A stretch of 64,000 nucleotides of DNA from the NCBI GenBank assembly GCA_964603785.1, contig CAZRWD010000002.1, positions 62,001 through 126,000 on the forward strand. Direction: 5' to 3'. A program made the position numbers and the translations under genes. The DNA is from CAZRWD01 sp964603785. Lineage in GTDB: Bacteria > Fermentibacterota > Fermentibacteria > Fermentibacterales > Fermentibacteraceae. This document shows, piece by piece, positions 49,886-58,906 of the stretch (positions are counted from its first letter, which is position 1; each line of letters begins with the position of its first letter). Below the pieces are notes generated by a model. The model saw only the letters and a program-made list of their open reading frames with translations. It was not told the DNA's origin and did not search any database.

Positions 49886-50035
49886 CCGCGGGATGGTGAC
49901 CTCCCTGCCGGTCCTGCGGCAGCAGCGCAATATCCGCGACCCGGGCTCCCCGGCACCTTGCCCGGGGGACCGGTCCGTGTCGATACTCTGCAGTCTGCGG
50001 GGGAATGACGGCATCGAGCACGAGGAGGGCGTGTC

Positions 50036-51463
50036 TTGCACATAGAGCAGTTCTTCGTCGAGTACATAGCCCACAGCGCATACCTGCTGTGCGGGGAGAG
50101 GACCTGTGCGGCGATCGATCCGCCGCGGGACACGGAGCAGGTCCTGCAGGCGGCCCGCCGCCTCGGAATGAGGATCACGCATGTCCTTCTGACTCATCTG
50201 CACGCCGACTTCGTCTCCGGCCACATGGACCTGGCGGCCTCGACGGGAGCGAGGATAGTCGCTCCCCGCACCGCCGGCTGCTCATTCGAGCACCTGCCGG
50301 TCTCCGAGGGCGACAGTCTCGCCTTCGAGAGCGTCAGGGCGACGGTCCTGGAAACCCCGGGGCACACTCCCGAACATGTCTCGTACGTGGCCGCGGACCT
50401 TTCGAGGGGGCCGGACCCCGTGGCGGTCTTCTGCGGGGACACCCTCTTCGTGGGAGACGTGGGGAGACCGGACCTCTTCCCGGGAAGGGCCGGCGAACTC
50501 GCCTCCCTCCTTTACGAGAGCCTCCATCGGAAGCTGCTGGCGCTGCCGGACCACTGCCTCGTCTGCCCGGCGCACGGGGCGGGATCGCTCTGCGGCTCCG
50601 CGATCGGTGCCATGAGGACGAGCACGGTGGGCTACGAGAGAGCCTTCAACCGCATGCTGTCGCTCGGGCGGGAGGAGTTCGCGGCCGGACTCACCCGGGG
50701 GATGCCGCCGGTTCCCGACCATTTCGCGAGGTGCAGCTCGGAGAACGCTGCCGGGCCGCCGCTTCTGTCCACACTCCCGGCCCCGCGAGAACTCGATGCC
50801 GCCGAGTTCGCGAGCCTGGTCGAGTCCGGGGCCGTCGTCATCGACTCGCGCAGCTACGAATCGTTCGGCGGGATGCACGTGCCCGGTTCCCTCTCGATAG
50901 ACATGTCCGGGAACTTCCCGATCCTCTCGGGATGGGTGGTTCCCCCCGGCAGGGACATCCTCGTCGTGACCGGCGACGAGGCCGCGGCCCGCGAGGCGGT
51001 CGCACACCTGAGGAGGGTCGGGCTGGACAGGGTCGCAGGGCATCTCGGCGGCGGGATCTATTCCTGGGCCAGGGCGGGGAATCCCGTGAACAGGGTCTTC
51101 CAGGTCTCCCCCTGCGAGCTGGCCTCGGTCCTGGACAGCGACGAGAAGTGGAACGTCATCGACGTGAGGTCGCCTGCCGAGTTCAGGAAGCGCCGGCTGC
51201 GCAACTCCATCAACATCCCGGTCGCCGACCTGAGGACCAGGGCCGCCGGGCTCCCGCCGACCATCCCGACCCTCGTCCTCTGCGGTACCGGCAGGCGCTC
51301 CAGCCTGGGGGCCAGCATCCTCCTCATGAACGGGTTCAAGTCCGTGTTCAACCTGGCGGGCGGATTCTCGGCCGCCCTGTCGTGCATGAAGGACCACGAG
51401 GGGCTCGTGGACGGAGATTCCCGGGCGACCGGCCCGGGGTCCCGGGAGGAGGGATCGGAATGA
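50036..51463 (+). CDS. Persulfide-dioxygenase-like metallo-beta-lactamase protein with two rhodanese domains
   Basis: 475 residues. MBL-fold domain at 1-245: THLHADFVSGH supplies the first metal ligands, TPGHTPEHVSYV and FCGDTLFVGDVGRPD the others, a pattern typical of ETHE1/CstB persulfide dioxygenases and polysulfide hydrolases. Two rhodanese-like domains follow (about 250-345 and 355-450). The first lacks its active-site Cys (VVTGDEAA) while the second has CGTGRRS. It likely processes persulfide or thiosulfate sulfur. TTG 50036 starts it after a CGAGGAGGG ribosome site. It overlaps the first YeeE/YedE gene by ATGA, so sulfur processing and transport are coupled. In an anaerobe an oxygen-dependent reaction is questionable. 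Confidence 0.85.
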   Translation: MHIEQFFVEYIAHSAYLLCGERTCAAIDPPRDTEQVLQAARRLGMRITHVLLTHLHADFVSGHMDLAASTGARIVAPRTAGCSFEHLPVSEGDSLAFESVRATVLETPGHTPEHVSYVAADLSRGPDPVAVFCGDTLFVGDVGRPDLFPGRAGELASLLYESLHRKLLALPDHCLVCPAHGAGSLCGSAIGAMRTSTVGYERAFNRMLSLGREEFAAGLTRGMPPVPDHFARCSSENAAGPPLLSTLPAPRELDAAEFASLVESGAVVIDSRSYESFGGMHVPGSLSIDMSGNFPILSGWVVPPGRDILVVTGDEAAAREAVAHLRRVGLDRVAGHLGGGIYSWARAGNPVNRVFQVSPCELASVLDSDEKWNVIDVRSPAEFRKRRLRNSINIPVADLRTRAAGLPPTIPTLVLCGTGRRSSLGASILLMNGFKSVFNLAGGFSAALSCMKDHEGLVDGDSRATGPGSREEGSE

Positions 51464-51969
51464 CCGGGGGAGGTCCCTGGCCGCCGCACCTGGTGGGAGC
51501 CGGCATCGGCCTGCTCGGCTGTCTCTCGATGCTCCTGTCCGGGAGAACCCTCGGGTCCTCCACGGGCTTCACCAGGGGCGCGGGGATGATCGAACGGCTC
51601 TTCCGGGGGGGGAGGACGTTCGAAAGACCGTACTTCCGCGAGGTCAGGCCGGTCCTGGACTGGGACTTCGCCATCGTCGCCGGCATCGCCCTCGGGGCCC
51701 TCCTCTCGGCGCTGCTCTCGGGGGACCTGACACTGGACGGGGTTCCCTCTCTCTGGGCCGGTTCCTTCGGTCCGTCACTCCTGCGAAGGCTTGCCGCGGC
51801 GCTGGCCGGCGGATTCCTGACGGGATTCGGCGCCAGATGGATGGGAGGCTGCACGAGCGGGCACGGCATCAGCGGGACGATGCAGCTCTCGGTTGCGAGC
51901 TGGCTCGCCGTGATATTCATGTTCTCGTCGGGGATCGCCTTCGCATTCCTGCTGCTCGGAGGCCGTTGA
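51460..51969 (+). CDS. YeeE/YedE-type sulfur transporter, first half
   Basis: 169 residues with about four to five membrane helices and the family motif GARWMGGCTSGHGISG near residue 125, whose Cys is part of the sulfur-relay path in YeeE. It is half the length of a full YeeE/YedE, with the other half next door. Probably imports thiosulfate or another reduced sulfur compound, feeding the rhodanese protein (inference). Confidence 0.87.
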   Translation: MTGGGPWPPHLVGAGIGLLGCLSMLLSGRTLGSSTGFTRGAGMIERLFRGGRTFERPYFREVRPVLDWDFAIVAGIALGALLSALLSGDLTLDGVPSLWAGSFGPSLLRRLAAALAGGFLTGFGARWMGGCTSGHGISGTMQLSVASWLAVIFMFSSGIAFAFLLLGGR

Positions 51970-52535
51970 TGCCCCCCGCGGCAGGAGGGCGCGACGCGGC
52001 CGTGGGCGCCGCCCGGACCCTGGCGGGTCTGGCCGTGGGAACGGCCTTCGGGTTCCTCCTTCACCGGGGGGGGCTCGCGAGCTACGACACCATAGTCTCC
52101 CAGCTCCTGCTGCGGGACTTCACCGTTCTCAGGGTGATGCTCTCGGCATGCGCGACCGGGATGGTCGGAATCCACGTCCTGTTCTCGCTCGGACTTGCCT
52201 CGCCCGTCATCAAGGGGGGCTCGTGGGTATCGGTCGGGGTGGGGGGTACCGTCTTCGGAGCGGGCTTCGCACTTCTCGGCTACTGCCCGGGAACTGCCGC
52301 GGCGGCTGCCGGGAGCGGCGCGCTGGATGCACTGCTGGGGGGCGTGCCGGGCATCCTCCTGGGGGCATGGACCTTCGCCGTGCTCTATCCGAGGCTCGCA
52401 GGCGGCATCCTCCGGCGGGGATGGTTCGGCGACCTCACCCTGCCCCGCCTTCTGGGCACCGGCAGGTGGGCGGTTGCGGCACCCCTCTCCATCCTGCTGG
52501 TCCTCGTGCTGGTGCTCCTCGAGAAGGCTCCCTGA
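51969..52535 (+). CDS. YeeE/YedE-type sulfur transporter, second half
   Basis: 188 residues, about five membrane helices. Contains LHRGGLASYD in the first conserved loop and GFALLGYCPGTAAAAAGSG, the second Cys-bearing conserved loop. The ATG overlaps the TGA of the first half (TGATG), so the halves are translated together and likely pair. The split into two proteins is common in bacteria. The end of the operon follows, with no gene before the convergent DUF3795 gene at 52590. Confidence 0.85.
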   Translation: MPPAAGGRDAAVGAARTLAGLAVGTAFGFLLHRGGLASYDTIVSQLLLRDFTVLRVMLSACATGMVGIHVLFSLGLASPVIKGGSWVSVGVGGTVFGAGFALLGYCPGTAAAAAGSGALDALLGGVPGILLGAWTFAVLYPRLAGGILRRGWFGDLTLPRLLGTGRWAVAAPLSILLVLVLVLLEKAP

Positions 52536-52589
52536 AGCCGGGCCGAAGAATGCCGGCAGGGAGCGGACGAGGGCGCCGAGGGGCTTCGG

Positions 52590-52940
52590 TCAGAGGCTCC
52601 GGGAGCGCCTGACCTCCTCCAGGACCCCCGCCGCCCCGGGCACCATCGACAGGAATCCCGAGATGATCGCGCAGGACGGGTACTCCTCGCACAGACCGCA
52701 GTTGTCCAGGCCCTTCTCGATCCCGCACGCCCTCACGCCGCACTCGCGGCAGTGATGGAAGTGGGGGCCTTCGGCGCTGGTGCATCCCGCGCAGTCGATG
52801 TCCGAAGGGCTTATCTCCGAGCCGTACATGACGGACCACTCGGCCGCCGTCCGGCGCCTCAGCTCGTCGTCGTCGGTCCTGGTGGCCTCCCATGTGGGGC
52901 ATTCGCTGCAAACCAGGCCGCAGTGCGCGATCATCCTCAT
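52590..52940 (-). CDS. DUF3795 cysteine-rich protein
   Basis: 116 residues with ten or more Cys in a fixed pattern (CGLVCSECPTW, CAGC, HHCRECGVRACG, NCGLCEEYPSC), the hallmark of DUF3795 proteins common in anaerobic bacteria and archaea. They probably bind one or more Fe-S or zinc centres, but no activity is known. ATG 52940 has GGAGGAAG upstream; the longer in-frame form would overlap the MATE gene. It is likely co-transcribed with the MATE gene, with a 13-base gap. Confidence 0.85.
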   Translation of the reverse strand: MRMIAHCGLVCSECPTWEATRTDDDELRRRTAAEWSVMYGSEISPSDIDCAGCTSAEGPHFHHCRECGVRACGIEKGLDNCGLCEEYPSCAIISGFLSMVPGAAGVLEEVRRSRSL

Positions 52941-52953
52941 GGCTTCCTCCAGC

Positions 52954-54306
52954 TCATCCGACGCGAGCGCCCCCGGCGCCCGTGATCGACCTGCCCTTCC
53001 ACCGGCCGGACGCATAATAAAGGATCGTGGCGGCGGCGCCCACGGACCAGCCTGCGGGTATGGCCCACCAGATGCCGTCGGGCCCCATGAAGGACGAGAA
53101 CCACACGGCGCAGGGAACCCTGACCACCCAGAGGGCGAGCAGGGTCGTGAAGAACGGGACCATCGCGTCCCCCGCCCCCCGGAGCACTCCGTTGACGAGG
53201 AACATTATGGAGAAGAGGGTGTAGAAGACCCCCACCACGATCAGATACCTCTCCCCGATCGAGACCACCATGGGATCGGGGCTGAAGAGCTGGACCAGGT
53301 TCCTGCCGAAGATGATCACCACGGCTCCTGTCAGGGCGGATATGGCGAAGCTCGCCAGGAGCCCGGCCCTCAGTCCGCGCCGCACGCGATCCACCAGCCC
53401 GGCCCCGATGTTCTGGCCGGTGAACGCCGAGACCGCCTGGCTCAGGTTCATGGCGGGCATCATCGCGAACGAGTCGAGGCGGTTGGCCGCGGTGAAGCCT
53501 GCGGTCACGTCGGTGCCGAAGCCGTTGACTATCCTCATCAGGACCATGTGCCCGGTGGCCACGAGGGTCTGCTGCATCCCCGTGGGGATGCCGATCCTCA
53601 CGGTCTGGCGGAAGATCTCCCGGTCGAACGAGAGCTCGCGCAGGGAGAGCCTCACGAAGTGGTCGCGCCGTCCGAGGACCAGGAGCGCCCCGACGAAGGA
53701 CAGACCCTGGGCTATCACGGTGGCCCAGGCGACGCCCGCCACCCCCATGCCCAGGACGACGACGAAGAGGAGGTCGAGGCCCGTGTTCACCAGGGTCGCC
53801 AGTATCAGGATGTAGAGGGGTGTCTTCGAGTCGCCGAGCCCCCTGAGTATCGCGGAGACGGCGTTGAAGCCGAACATCGCCAGCATGCCGCCGAAGAGCA
53901 CCCTCAGATAGGTCTGCGCCTGGTCGGCGGCATCCGCAGGTATGTCCAGGAGCTCGAGTATCCACGGCGCAGTGACGACGCCGGCTATCGACACGAAGCT
54001 CCCGGCCCAGAAGAGCGTTATGTAGGCCGTGTTGACCGAGGCTCTCACGCGGGCATGGTCGCCGGCCCCGTAGAACTGGGCCACCAGGACGGTGGTGCCC
54101 ATGGTGAGCCCCATTATCAGAGAGACCATCAGGAAGACTATCGGGAAGGAGGCGCCCACCGCCGCCAGGGCGGTCTTCCCCACGAAGTTCCCGACCACGA
54201 TGCTGTCGACCATGTTGTACATCTGCTGGAAGACGTTCCCGAGCAGCATGGGGAATGCGAAGAAGAGCAGGGTCCTGGCCTCGCCGCCCCTGGTCAGGTC
54301 CTTCAA
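52954..54306 (-). CDS. MATE-family multidrug/metabolite exporter
   Basis: 450 residues with twelve hydrophobic segments in two homologous halves. Family features are FAFPMLLGNVFQQMYNMVDS at the start, VGASFPIVFLM, and GIPTGMQQTLVATGHMVLM at the beginning of the second half. Exports cations or drugs by Na+ or H+ antiport; substrate unknown. It follows the nucleotidyltransferase gene by 55 bases and is probably part of the same transcript. Confidence 0.93.
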   Translation of the reverse strand: MKDLTRGGEARTLLFFAFPMLLGNVFQQMYNMVDSIVVGNFVGKTALAAVGASFPIVFLMVSLIMGLTMGTTVLVAQFYGAGDHARVRASVNTAYITLFWAGSFVSIAGVVTAPWILELLDIPADAADQAQTYLRVLFGGMLAMFGFNAVSAILRGLGDSKTPLYILILATLVNTGLDLLFVVVLGMGVAGVAWATVIAQGLSFVGALLVLGRRDHFVRLSLRELSFDREIFRQTVRIGIPTGMQQTLVATGHMVLMRIVNGFGTDVTAGFTAANRLDSFAMMPAMNLSQAVSAFTGQNIGAGLVDRVRRGLRAGLLASFAISALTGAVVIIFGRNLVQLFSPDPMVVSIGERYLIVVGVFYTLFSIMFLVNGVLRGAGDAMVPFFTTLLALWVVRVPCAVWFSSFMGPDGIWWAIPAGWSVGAAATILYYASGRWKGRSITGAGGARVG

Positions 54307-54361
54307 CGCCCCTCCCCCGGTCCCGGGTGGTGTCGTCCCGCGTCGGAGGCCGTCGCCCGGC

Positions 54362-55051
54362 CTAGAACGGGAAGGATCGCCCGGCCCTCATCAGGTCGGC
54401 TTCGGTGTCGATGTCCTCCCAGGGGATCCCGGTCACGTTGACGGTCGCCACGGATGCCAGGTTCTGGCTGCTCACGTCGGCGAGGAGGCTCTCGAAGGAC
54501 GCCGTCCGGCCGGAGATCGTGAGTATCCTCCAGCCCACCTCGCGGGCGAGGTGCAGGGTCCTGGCGCCGAGGAGGGTGATCCCCACGGCCTCGCCGCAGG
54601 AATCGGCCACGGGGATGTCGAGCGACAGCAGGAACCGGTTCCCTTCGATCTCCTTCGCGCGCAGGGCGCCGTCCCTGACCGAGTCGGCATCCACGGCCGC
54701 CACTATCCCGCCGCGCCTGGAGAGCACAAGCTCGCCGATCCGGTGGTCCCAGACCAGGTCGCCGTTCATCACCAGCAGGTCCTCCTCCGCCCCGACCAGC
54801 ATGAAGGAGGCCAGCGAGCCGGTGAACTCGTGCTCCGTGTTCACCAGTATGCCGCACTCCGCCGGCATGGCCTCCCATACGCGGTCGGCCTGATGCCCCG
54901 CGACGAGGATTACGTCCTCCGGCGGGACGCCGATCAGGTCGAGGTTGTCGAGGTGGCGCTGGAGGAGCGTCCTGCCCCCCACCTGGAGGAGGATCTTCGG
55001 TCCGCCGCCCAGCCGGGCGCCCGTGCCTGCGGCAAGTATGACAGCCTTCAA
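54362..55051 (-). CDS. NTP-transferase (MobA/RfbA-like nucleotidyltransferase)
   Basis: 229 residues. The Rossmann-like nucleotide-binding start is MKAVILAAGTGARLGGGPK, with MNGDLVWDHRIG as the Mg-binding motif and EDIDTEADLMRA at the C-terminus. This shape activates sugars or phospho-alcohols for surface glycans. It starts with TTG 55051, after GGAGG spaced seven bases. It lies upstream of the MATE gene. The exact substrate is not readable from the sequence. Confidence 0.85.
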   Translation of the reverse strand: MKAVILAAGTGARLGGGPKILLQVGGRTLLQRHLDNLDLIGVPPEDVILVAGHQADRVWEAMPAECGILVNTEHEFTGSLASFMLVGAEEDLLVMNGDLVWDHRIGELVLSRRGGIVAAVDADSVRDGALRAKEIEGNRFLLSLDIPVADSCGEAVGITLLGARTLHLAREVGWRILTISGRTASFESLLADVSSQNLASVATVNVTGIPWEDIDTEADLMRAGRSFPF

Positions 55052-55162
55052 ATCCGGACCTCCGGTCGGTGACCTGCCCGCCCCGGTGCCGAAGACGCCT
55101 CGGAGCCGGCCGGCGTGCTCCTGGAAGGACCGCTCACATCGGGGGATGGCCCCCGGCGGTCG

Positions 55163-55633
55163 TCAGAACCTCGTACCCAGTATGGGGAGCAGCTTGCCCC
55201 TCACCTCGGCGCAGCCGTCCGCGGAGCCGCAGATGACGAGCACGGTGTCGTCCCCGGCCACCGAGCCGGCGACTTCCGCGAAGCCTATCTGATCGATCGC
55301 GTGACCGACCCCGCCCGCCGCCCCGGGAAGCGTCCTGATCAGGAGGAGGTTGTCGATGATCGTCATGCCCTCCACGCTTCCTCGGAAGGCGATCTCGAGC
55401 CTCCGCTTCAGGTCGGCTATGTTGGGGTCGGAGATGATCTGGTAGCGATGCACCCCGGGCCTCACGGCCACCCTCGCCGCACCCAGCTCCAGGAGGTCCC
55501 GCGAGATCGTCGCCTGGGTGACCTTGTAGCCCTTCTCGGACATCTCGCGGGTTATCTCGAGCTGGTCGCCCACCTCCTTGTCGGAGAGCAGCTTCTTCAG
55601 TGCGTCCAGCCTGTCCGCCTTCGACCTTCTCAT
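55163..55633 (-). CDS. argR: Arginine repressor ArgR
   Basis: 156 residues. N-terminal winged helix-turn-helix (about 10-70, with VTQATISRDLLELGAARV as the recognition segment) and a C-terminal arginine-binding oligomerisation domain with GSVAGDDTVLVIC. The family represses arginine biosynthesis and can control carAB. It lies directly downstream of carA-carB on the same strand, 66 bases after the carB stop. A GGGAGG ribosome site precedes ATG 55633. Confidence 0.95.
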   Translation of the reverse strand: MRRSKADRLDALKKLLSDKEVGDQLEITREMSEKGYKVTQATISRDLLELGAARVAVRPGVHRYQIISDPNIADLKRRLEIAFRGSVEGMTIIDNLLLIRTLPGAAGGVGHAIDQIGFAEVAGSVAGDDTVLVICGSADGCAEVRGKLLPILGTRF

Positions 55634-55645
55634 CGGGCGCCTCCC

Positions 55646-55665
55646 ATCCGTGGTTGTTTACGGAT
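55646..55665. promoter_or_regulatory. Inverted repeat upstream of argR
   Basis: ATCCGT, 8-base spacer GGTTGTTT, ACGGAT, placed 13 bases ahead of the argR start. It could be an operator or a leader hairpin. It does not match the 18-bp ARG-box consensus I know. Confidence 0.3.
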
Positions 55666-55699
55666 AGAACAAACCCAACCCGTGAAAAGTTCCCGGCGG

Positions 55700-58600
55700 T
55701 CAGTGTCCGAGATATTCATCCCAGCTTCTTGTTTCGAGATTATCCGAGCAGAACCTGCCGGTGGCCTCGACGAACCTCCTGGCGAGCTGGGCGTTCGTGA
55801 TGAGCTGCACCCCGTGGTCGACCGCGGCCCGCCTTATCAGGTAGTCGTTGTCCAGCTCGTCCTTCTCGGAGTTCTTCGGGATGTTCACGACGAGATCGAC
55901 CAGGCCCTCCCTTATCGCCGAGATGCAGCCCGGCTCCCTGCCGGACAGCGGCCAGTGGAGAATGCTCGAACTTATGCCATGCCGCTTCAGGAAGTCCGCG
56001 GTCCCGCGAGTGGCATAAATGTGTAATCCTCTGGCCCCCAGTTCCGAAATGCATTCGAGGAGCTCGAGCTTCGTCTCCTCGGGGCCGGAGGACACCAGCA
56101 CCCCCCTTGCAGGCACCCTGTAGCCCACCGAGAGCAGGCTCTTGAGGAATGCCTCGTTGAAGTCGGCGCCGAGGCAGCCGACCTCCCCGGTGGATGTCAT
56201 CTCGACCCCCTGGACGGGATCGGACCCCTTCAGCCTCGTGAAGCTGAACTGCGGAGCCTTGACCCCCACGTGGTCGAGGTCGAAGGGCGATGCGTCGGGG
56301 TGGGGGACTTCCAGCCCCAGGACCGCGAGGGTGGCCGCCCGGGCCAGGTCCACCCCGAGGACCTTCGAGACGAAGGGAAAGCTCCGTGACGCACGGAGGT
56401 TGCACTCGATCACCTTCACCTCGTTGCCCCGGGCCAGGAACTGGATGTTGAAGGGGCCCGTGATCTCGAGCTCCGCGGCTATGGCCTCCGTCACGTGCCT
56501 AACCCGCCTGATGGTCTCGAGATAGGTCCGCTGGGGAGGGATCACCAGGGTCGCGTCTCCGGAATGCACCCCCGCGTTCTCCACATGCTCGGACACCGCA
56601 TGGAAGCAGAGCCTCCCCCCCGAGGCCACCGCGTCGACCTCCAGCTCCCTGGCGCCGGTTATGAACCTGCTTATCACCACGGGGTGGTCGCTCCCGATTG
56701 CGGCCGCCTTCTCCAGATAGGTCCTCAGCTCGCCGTCGTTCAGGGCGATGCTCATTGCGGCTCCGCTGAGGACGTAGCTTGGACGGATGAGCACGGGATA
56801 TCCGGTCCTGCCGGCGAACTCCTCGGCGTCCTCGAGGCTGGTCAGCTCCCTCCATTCGGGCTGGTCGATCCCGAGCCTGTCGAGGAGGCTCGAGAACTTG
56901 TGCCTGTCCTCCGCCCTGTCGATGCTCGGGGGTGATGTGCCCAGGATGCGGATCCCGGCCTCCGCGAGGGGCATGGCGAGATTGTTGGGAGTCTGCCCGC
57001 CCATGGAGACGATCACGCCCCAGGGATCCTCCAGATCGCAGATGTCCCTCACCCTCTCCAGAGTCAGCTCCTCCAGGTAGAGCCTGTCGCAGGTGTCGAA
57101 GTCGGTGCTGACGGTCTCGGGGTTGCAGTTCACCAGTATGGTCCGCCTGCCCGCCTCGGAGGCCGTCCTGGCGGCGCTCACGCAGCACCAGTCGAACTCG
57201 ACCGACGAGCCGATCCTGTAGGGTCCGCCGCCGAGGACGACGACCTGTCCGGCGCCCCCGGGCTGCACGTCGCTCTCCGAGGCGTTGTAGGTCATGTAGA
57301 GGTAGCTCGTCGCCGCAGGGTACTCGCCCGCCATCGTGTCGATCTGCTTCACGAAGGGCTCTATGCCGAGGCTCCTGCGAAGGGCTCGCACCTCCTCCTC
57401 CGTGGATCGCGTCAGGGCGGCTATCTGGCCGTCCGAAAACCCTCTGCACTTGGCCTCGCGGAGGAGGTCCCCGCCCATCCCGCCCGAGGGGCGGGCCGCG
57501 ATCCGCTCCTCGGTCTCGACGATCGAGGCCATCCTCCACAGGAACCACTTGTCGATCCTGCAGAGGGAGTGCACGCGGTCCACGGTCCAGCCGCTCCTGA
57601 AGGCCTCGGCGATGGCCGCCGGCCTCCTGTCGGTCGGGACTGCCAGCTCCGCCTCGAGGGAGTCGAAGCGCACCGCCGGGCTCGACAGGCCGTTCGTCCC
57701 GCAGTCGAGCATCCTCACGGCCTTCTGCAGGGCCTCCTCGAAGCTCCGCCCGACGGCCATGACCTCTCCGACCGACTTCATCTCCGATCCGATCAGACGG
57801 CTCACCTTGCGGAACTTGTCGAGGTCCCACCTGGGCATCTTGACCACCACGTAGTCCATGGCCGGCTCGAAGCAGGCGGTGGTGCATCCGGTCACCCTGT
57901 TCTCGACCTCGGTCAGGTCCCTGCCCAGGGCAAGCCTCGCGGCGATCTCGGCCAGCGGGTATCCGGTGGCCTTCGACGCCAGCGCGGAGCTGCGGCTCAG
58001 ACGGGCGTTCACCTCGATCACCCTGTAGTCGGAGCCGATGGGGTCGAAGGCGAACTGGATGTTGCACTCGCCGACTATGCCGAGGTGGCGCGCGATCCTT
58101 ATCGACAGGGACCTGAGCAGGAAGCTCTCCCGGGCATCCAGCGTCTGTACGGGGGCGACGACCACGCTCTCGCCGGTGTGGATCCCCATCGGGTCCATGT
58201 TCTCCATCGAGCAGACCACGATGCAGTTGTCCCGGCGGTCGCGGACGACCTCGTACTCCAGTTCCTTCCAGCCCGCGAGGTACTCCTCCACGAGCACCTG
58301 GCCGGTGAGGGTGAGGGCCTTCGACATCAGCGCCGAGAGCTCGCCTGGTCCGCCGGCGACGCCCGACCCGAGGCCGCCGAGGGCGAAGGCTATCCTGCAC
58401 ATGACCGGGTAGCCGATCTCCTCCGCGGCGGACAGGGCTTCGGCCGTCGTGGACACGGCCCTGCTCCTCGGAACCTTCACCCCGATGCCGCCCAGCCTCG
58501 CGGCGAACCTCTCCCTGTCCTCGGTGTCGATCACGGCCTCGACCGGGGTGCCGAGAACCCTCACCCCGTGCCTCTCCAGGAAGCCCGACCCCGCCAGCGC

Positions 58601-58906
58601 GAGTCCGGTGTCGAGCGCGGTCTGGCCTCCGAAGGACATGAGGAGCCCGTCGGGCTTCTCGCGCTCTATCACGCGCTCCACGAAGTCCGGGGACAGGGGG
58701 AGGAAGTAGACCCTGTCCGCCAGACCCGCGGATGTCTGGACCGTCGCGATGTTGGGATTCACGAGGATGGTCCTGACGCCCTCGGCGCGCATGGCCTTGA
58801 TGGCCTGGGACCCCGAGTAGTCGAACTCGCCCGCCTGCCCGATCTGGATCGCGCCCGACCCGAGCATCAGCACGCTCGAGACCGGCCCTCCGGTCCTGCT
58901 CCTCAC
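55700..58906 (-). CDS. carB: Carbamoyl-phosphate synthase large subunit, Bacteroidota/eukaryote sequence type
   Basis: 1068 residues, the normal CarB length. Two ATP-grasp synthetase halves (about 1-550 and 560-930) and a C-terminal MGS-like regulatory domain (about 930-1068, NIPKNSEKDELDN). Distinctive are GSGAIQIGQAGEFDYSGSQA, NPNIATVQTSAGLADRVYF, SFGGQTALDTG, HLGIVGECNIQF and EVNARLSRSSALASKATG. The NPNIATVQT and GGQTALDTG forms match eukaryotic CAD/CPS and Bacteroidota CarB more than E. coli CarB. It makes carbamoyl phosphate for arginine and pyrimidines. GTG 58906 overlaps the carA stop (GTGA). Reading further upstream gives only a shadow of carA. Confidence 0.95.
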   Translation of the reverse strand: MRSRTGGPVSSVLMLGSGAIQIGQAGEFDYSGSQAIKAMRAEGVRTILVNPNIATVQTSAGLADRVYFLPLSPDFVERVIEREKPDGLLMSFGGQTALDTGLALAGSGFLERHGVRVLGTPVEAVIDTEDRERFAARLGGIGVKVPRSRAVSTTAEALSAAEEIGYPVMCRIAFALGGLGSGVAGGPGELSALMSKALTLTGQVLVEEYLAGWKELEYEVVRDRRDNCIVVCSMENMDPMGIHTGESVVVAPVQTLDARESFLLRSLSIRIARHLGIVGECNIQFAFDPIGSDYRVIEVNARLSRSSALASKATGYPLAEIAARLALGRDLTEVENRVTGCTTACFEPAMDYVVVKMPRWDLDKFRKVSRLIGSEMKSVGEVMAVGRSFEEALQKAVRMLDCGTNGLSSPAVRFDSLEAELAVPTDRRPAAIAEAFRSGWTVDRVHSLCRIDKWFLWRMASIVETEERIAARPSGGMGGDLLREAKCRGFSDGQIAALTRSTEEEVRALRRSLGIEPFVKQIDTMAGEYPAATSYLYMTYNASESDVQPGGAGQVVVLGGGPYRIGSSVEFDWCCVSAARTASEAGRRTILVNCNPETVSTDFDTCDRLYLEELTLERVRDICDLEDPWGVIVSMGGQTPNNLAMPLAEAGIRILGTSPPSIDRAEDRHKFSSLLDRLGIDQPEWRELTSLEDAEEFAGRTGYPVLIRPSYVLSGAAMSIALNDGELRTYLEKAAAIGSDHPVVISRFITGARELEVDAVASGGRLCFHAVSEHVENAGVHSGDATLVIPPQRTYLETIRRVRHVTEAIAAELEITGPFNIQFLARGNEVKVIECNLRASRSFPFVSKVLGVDLARAATLAVLGLEVPHPDASPFDLDHVGVKAPQFSFTRLKGSDPVQGVEMTSTGEVGCLGADFNEAFLKSLLSVGYRVPARGVLVSSGPEETKLELLECISELGARGLHIYATRGTADFLKRHGISSSILHWPLSGREPGCISAIREGLVDLVVNIPKNSEKDELDNDYLIRRAAVDHGVQLITNAQLARRFVEATGRFCSDNLETRSWDEYLGH

